From the NCBI GenBank assembly GCA_934193095.1, contig CAKPUX010000054.1:1-14060 (forward strand): a stretch of DNA of 14,060 nt. Reading direction: 5' to 3'. The notes below the pieces were generated by a model. It saw only the letters and a list, made by a program, of their open reading frames with translations, searched no databases and was not told the DNA's origin. This document shows positions 12,522 to 14,060 of the stretch, piece by piece. The stretch comes from an uncultured Dialister sp. GTDB taxonomy: Bacteria; Bacillota; Negativicutes; Veillonellales; Dialisteraceae. How positions within the stretch are numbered: position 1 is the stretch's first letter; each line of letters begins with the position of its first letter. A program made the translations under genes and the position numbers.

Positions 12522-12869
12522 ATGACAGAAGAAATCAGAAACGCACTCACCGAAGAAGTAAAGAAACTCATCGCCGCTCCCTCTGCCTGCCCGGAAGCAA
12601 AAGCCGCTTGTGAAAAGTGGCTCGCTGCAGCCGGCACGGCTGACGAAAAAGCTGCCACAGCTGCCCTGAAGGAAGAAGTAGAAGCAGACATCATGCCGAT
12701 CGATGGCCTGATCGGCTTTGCCGGCTCTGACGCTGGGAAAGCACTCTTCGGTGAGGAAACAGCCGATGCCATCCTCGCTCATGCGAAGGACATCAAAGAA
12801 AAGGGCGCCCGCTTCTGCGACTGCCCGGCCTGCAGCGCCTGCGCTGAGATTCTCGATACATTGAAATAA
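12522..12869 (+). CDS. Small six-cysteine protein with C-terminal CxCxxCxxC motif
   Basis: A 115-residue soluble, acidic, largely alpha-helical protein. From memory it resembles a small conserved protein of anaerobic Firmicutes that databases sometimes name heat-shock protein or Hsp90, although it has no Hsp90 domain; that name is not supported here. Function unknown. Six cysteines are seen: Cys23 and Cys30 in PSACPEAKAAC, and Cys99, Cys101, Cys104, Cys107 in FCDCPACSAC. The middle has the conserved-looking ADIMPIDGLIGFAGSDAGK (residues 55-73). Such cysteine spacing could bind a metal or Fe-S cluster, or act in thiol chemistry (inference). Start chosen at 12522, with AAAGGA (12508-12513) 8 nt upstream; the ATG at 12513 overlaps that site. 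It is divergent from the HxlR regulator and followed by a strong terminator. Confidence 0.88.
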   Translation: MTEEIRNALTEEVKKLIAAPSACPEAKAACEKWLAAAGTADEKAATAALKEEVEADIMPIDGLIGFAGSDAGKALFGEETADAILAHAKDIKEKGARFCDCPACSACAEILDTLK

Positions 12870-12921
12870 TGGATACATAAAAAGAAAACCCAAGTGTGGC
12901 TCTCTGTCCATTGCTTTTCGT

Positions 12922-12941
12922 AAGGGAATGCCGGTTCCCTT
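12922..12941 (+). other. Small hairpin after the Cys-rich gene
   Basis: AAGGGAA, six bases, TTCCCTT followed by GCATTTTG. A weak terminator or part of the 3' untranslated region ahead of the stronger terminator at 12961-13000. Confidence 0.4.
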
Positions 12942-12960
12942 GCATTTTGTTGTCCTTAGT

Positions 12961-13000
12961 AAAAAACTGTGAGCTTTCATTCGTAAGCTCACAGTTTTTT
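12961..13000 (+). terminator. Strong intrinsic terminator of the Cys-rich gene
   Basis: A 16-bp perfect stem (12961-12976 with 12985-13000), 8-base loop, six T on the plus side and six A on the other, so possibly bidirectional. It isolates the Cys-rich gene from the permease gene. Confidence 0.92.
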
Positions 13001-13021
13001 ATTTCCCATCATCCACAAATG

Positions 13022-13030
13022 TGCTATGAT
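13022..13030 (+). promoter_or_regulatory. Candidate extended -10 promoter of the permease gene
   Basis: TGCTATGAT is an extended -10 motif (TGn plus five of six consensus bases). No good -35 is seen. It is the only promoter-like site between the terminator at 13000 and the gene start at 13102. The heptad array at 13064-13099 would then lie in the mRNA leader. Confidence 0.45.
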
Positions 13031-13063
13031 AAGAAAATCGACTGTCTTGGGGAAAAAGATTCC

Positions 13064-13099
13064 CTAGTCACCAGTCACTAATCACCAGTCAAGGAGTCA
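13064..13099. repeat. Short heptad array running into the permease ribosome-binding site
   Basis: Units CTAGTCA, CCAGTCA, CTAATCA, CCAGTCA, then an 8-bp AGGAGTCA, followed by CC and the start codon. The altered last unit contains the Shine-Dalgarno AAGGAG (13091-13096), 5 nt before ATG 13102. Confidence 0.85.
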
Positions 13100-13101
13100 C
13101 C

Positions 13102-13863
13102 ATGGAAATATTTCTTCAATATGCTATCATCTGCCCGCTGGTCATGCTCGCAGGCTTCGTCGATGCCATTGCCGGAGGCGGCGGGCTGATCTCGCTGCCG
13201 GGCTACCTGCTCTCCGGTCTCCCCGTCCATAACGCCATCGCAACAAATAAGATGAGTTCGACGATGGGGACGGTACTTGCGACATTCAAATTTGCCAAAA
13301 GCGGCTTCATCCCATGGAAGCTCTCGCTCTCCTGCGTGGTCTGCGCCTTCGCGGGTTCCTCGCTGGGCGCGAATCTTGCTCTCATGATGGATGCAAAGAT
13401 TTTCATGACCTTCATGCTGATCGTCCTCCCCGCGACAGGGCTTTATCTCACACGCGGCAATGTACTGGTCACTGAGAAATCACCGTACACATATAAGAAG
13501 ACAGTCATCCTCAGCATGGTGACCGCCCTCTTCCTCGGCGTGTATGATGGCTTCTACGGCCCCGGCACCGGCACTTTCCTGCTGCTGCTTCTGACGGGCA
13601 TCGCGCATCTTCCGCTGAAAGAGGCGAATGGTGTGACGAAGGTCATCAATTCGACGACGAATATTGCTGCGCTCTGCATCTTCCTCCTGCATGGCAAGGT
13701 ACTCTTCCCCTTGGGCATCATCGCCGGCCTCTTCGGGATGGCAGGCAACTACCTCGGCGCGCTCTACTTCGAGAAAGGCGGCGCGCGCAATGTGAAGCCG
13801 ATCATTCTCTTCGTCCTTGCGATCTTCTTCTGCAAGCTCGTGTATGAAATGTATATCAAGTAA
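13102..13863 (+). CDS. TauE/SafE (TSUP) family membrane permease
   Basis: A 253-residue integral membrane protein with about eight predicted helices, similar in size to E. coli YfcA of the same family. The family exports or imports sulfur compounds or organic anions such as sulfite, sulfoacetate or taurine derivatives; the substrate here is unknown. The duplicated family motif is visible in both halves: GFVDAIAGGGGLISLPGYLL (18-37) followed by NAIATNKMSSTMGT, and VYDGFYGPGTGTFLLLLL (147-164) followed by NGVTKVINSTTNIAAL. The start is fixed by AAGGAG 5 nt upstream and by immediate entry into the first helix. It has its own terminator and probably its own promoter, so it is monocistronic. The upstream leader is made of 7-bp repeats. 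Confidence 0.93.
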   Translation: MEIFLQYAIICPLVMLAGFVDAIAGGGGLISLPGYLLSGLPVHNAIATNKMSSTMGTVLATFKFAKSGFIPWKLSLSCVVCAFAGSSLGANLALMMDAKIFMTFMLIVLPATGLYLTRGNVLVTEKSPYTYKKTVILSMVTALFLGVYDGFYGPGTGTFLLLLLTGIAHLPLKEANGVTKVINSTTNIAALCIFLLHGKVLFPLGIIAGLFGMAGNYLGALYFEKGGARNVKPIILFVLAIFFCKLVYEMYIK

Positions 13864-13889
13864 AAAAGCAGCCGAAAGGCTGCTTTTTT
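13862..13889 (+). terminator. Intrinsic terminator overlapping the permease stop codon
   Basis: AAAAAAGCAGCC, loop GAAA, GGCTGCTTTTTT: a 12-bp stem with a tetraloop. The A-side begins inside the TAA stop codon (13861-13863), leaving no 3' untranslated region. Likely bidirectional. Confidence 0.93.
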
Positions 13890-13983
13890 GCGCCATCAGT
13901 CGCTGTATTTTGCCTACGGCGGAGAAGAAGGAAGAGGTGGATGCGAGGTGCGGTGTCTATTTCTGCTGCCAGCCACGCAAAAT

Positions 13984-14060
13984 AAAAAGCCGATGTGAAA
14001 TAACGATCATCTCATTTTCGCGTTCCATCTGCCGCGGGGGACTTGCAGCTCTCATAGGAG
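13984..14060. repeat. Dispersed 77-bp repeat, copy 2 (runs to window edge)
   Basis: Same orientation as 911-987 with two mismatches. The similarity is still perfect at the last base of the window, so the repeat probably continues. The 93 bp between the permease terminator and this copy hold no recognised gene. Confidence 0.9.

Noticed and set aside
12489..12992. 167-codon minus-strand ORF opposite the Cys-rich gene
   Set aside because: Antisense shadow that also runs through a strong terminator.

Overview
The window looks like a chromosomal segment of a gut- or oral-type anaerobe of the Negativicutes (Dialister/Allisonella/Megasphaera-like). This is inference from general gene content, the roughly balanced GC and the intergenic repeat style; no marker gene in the window proves the genus.

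Layout. 1-704 (minus): 5' part of an amino-acid-binding lipoprotein of an ABC importer, running off the left edge. 705-1483: non-coding, with the gene's promoter, a dispersed repeat (911-987, second copy at the right edge of the window), a ~290-bp nested palindromic element, a 6 x 7-bp tandem repeat and two terminators. 1484-3091 (minus): NorM-type MATE efflux pump with a long C-terminal extension. 3177-3534 (minus): small gene broken (or switchable) at a six-base homopolymer, preceded by a long structured leader. 4060-11682 (all minus): ornithine decarboxylation module in transcription order: decarboxylase paralogue 2, LysR regulator, decarboxylase 1 (SpeF-like), PotE ornithine/putrescine antiporter, then a strong terminator. 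11970-12335 (minus) and 12522-12869 (plus): divergent pair of an HxlR-family regulator and a small six-cysteine protein. 13102-13863 (plus): TauE/SafE-family permease ending in a terminator that overlaps its stop codon.

How the genes work together. SpeF takes up a cytosolic proton while turning ornithine into putrescine, and PotE exchanges putrescine for ornithine. Together they form the classical acid-consuming, proton-motive-force-supporting cycle. The second decarboxylase has its own strong promoter and no adjacent antiporter, and the LysR gene between the two is the obvious candidate regulator. The HxlR/Cys-rich pair looks like a small thiol- or metal-related module.

Most unusual feature: five intergenic arrays share a strict 7-bp period while the unit sequence differs within and between arrays (GGTGACT, TTAGACT/TCAGACT, AGTCACC, CCTAACC, TTGAACC). 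One array supplies the stop codon of decarboxylase 2, and another runs into the ribosome-binding site of the TauE/SafE gene. No CRISPR array, rRNA, tRNA, integrase or transposase gene was seen.
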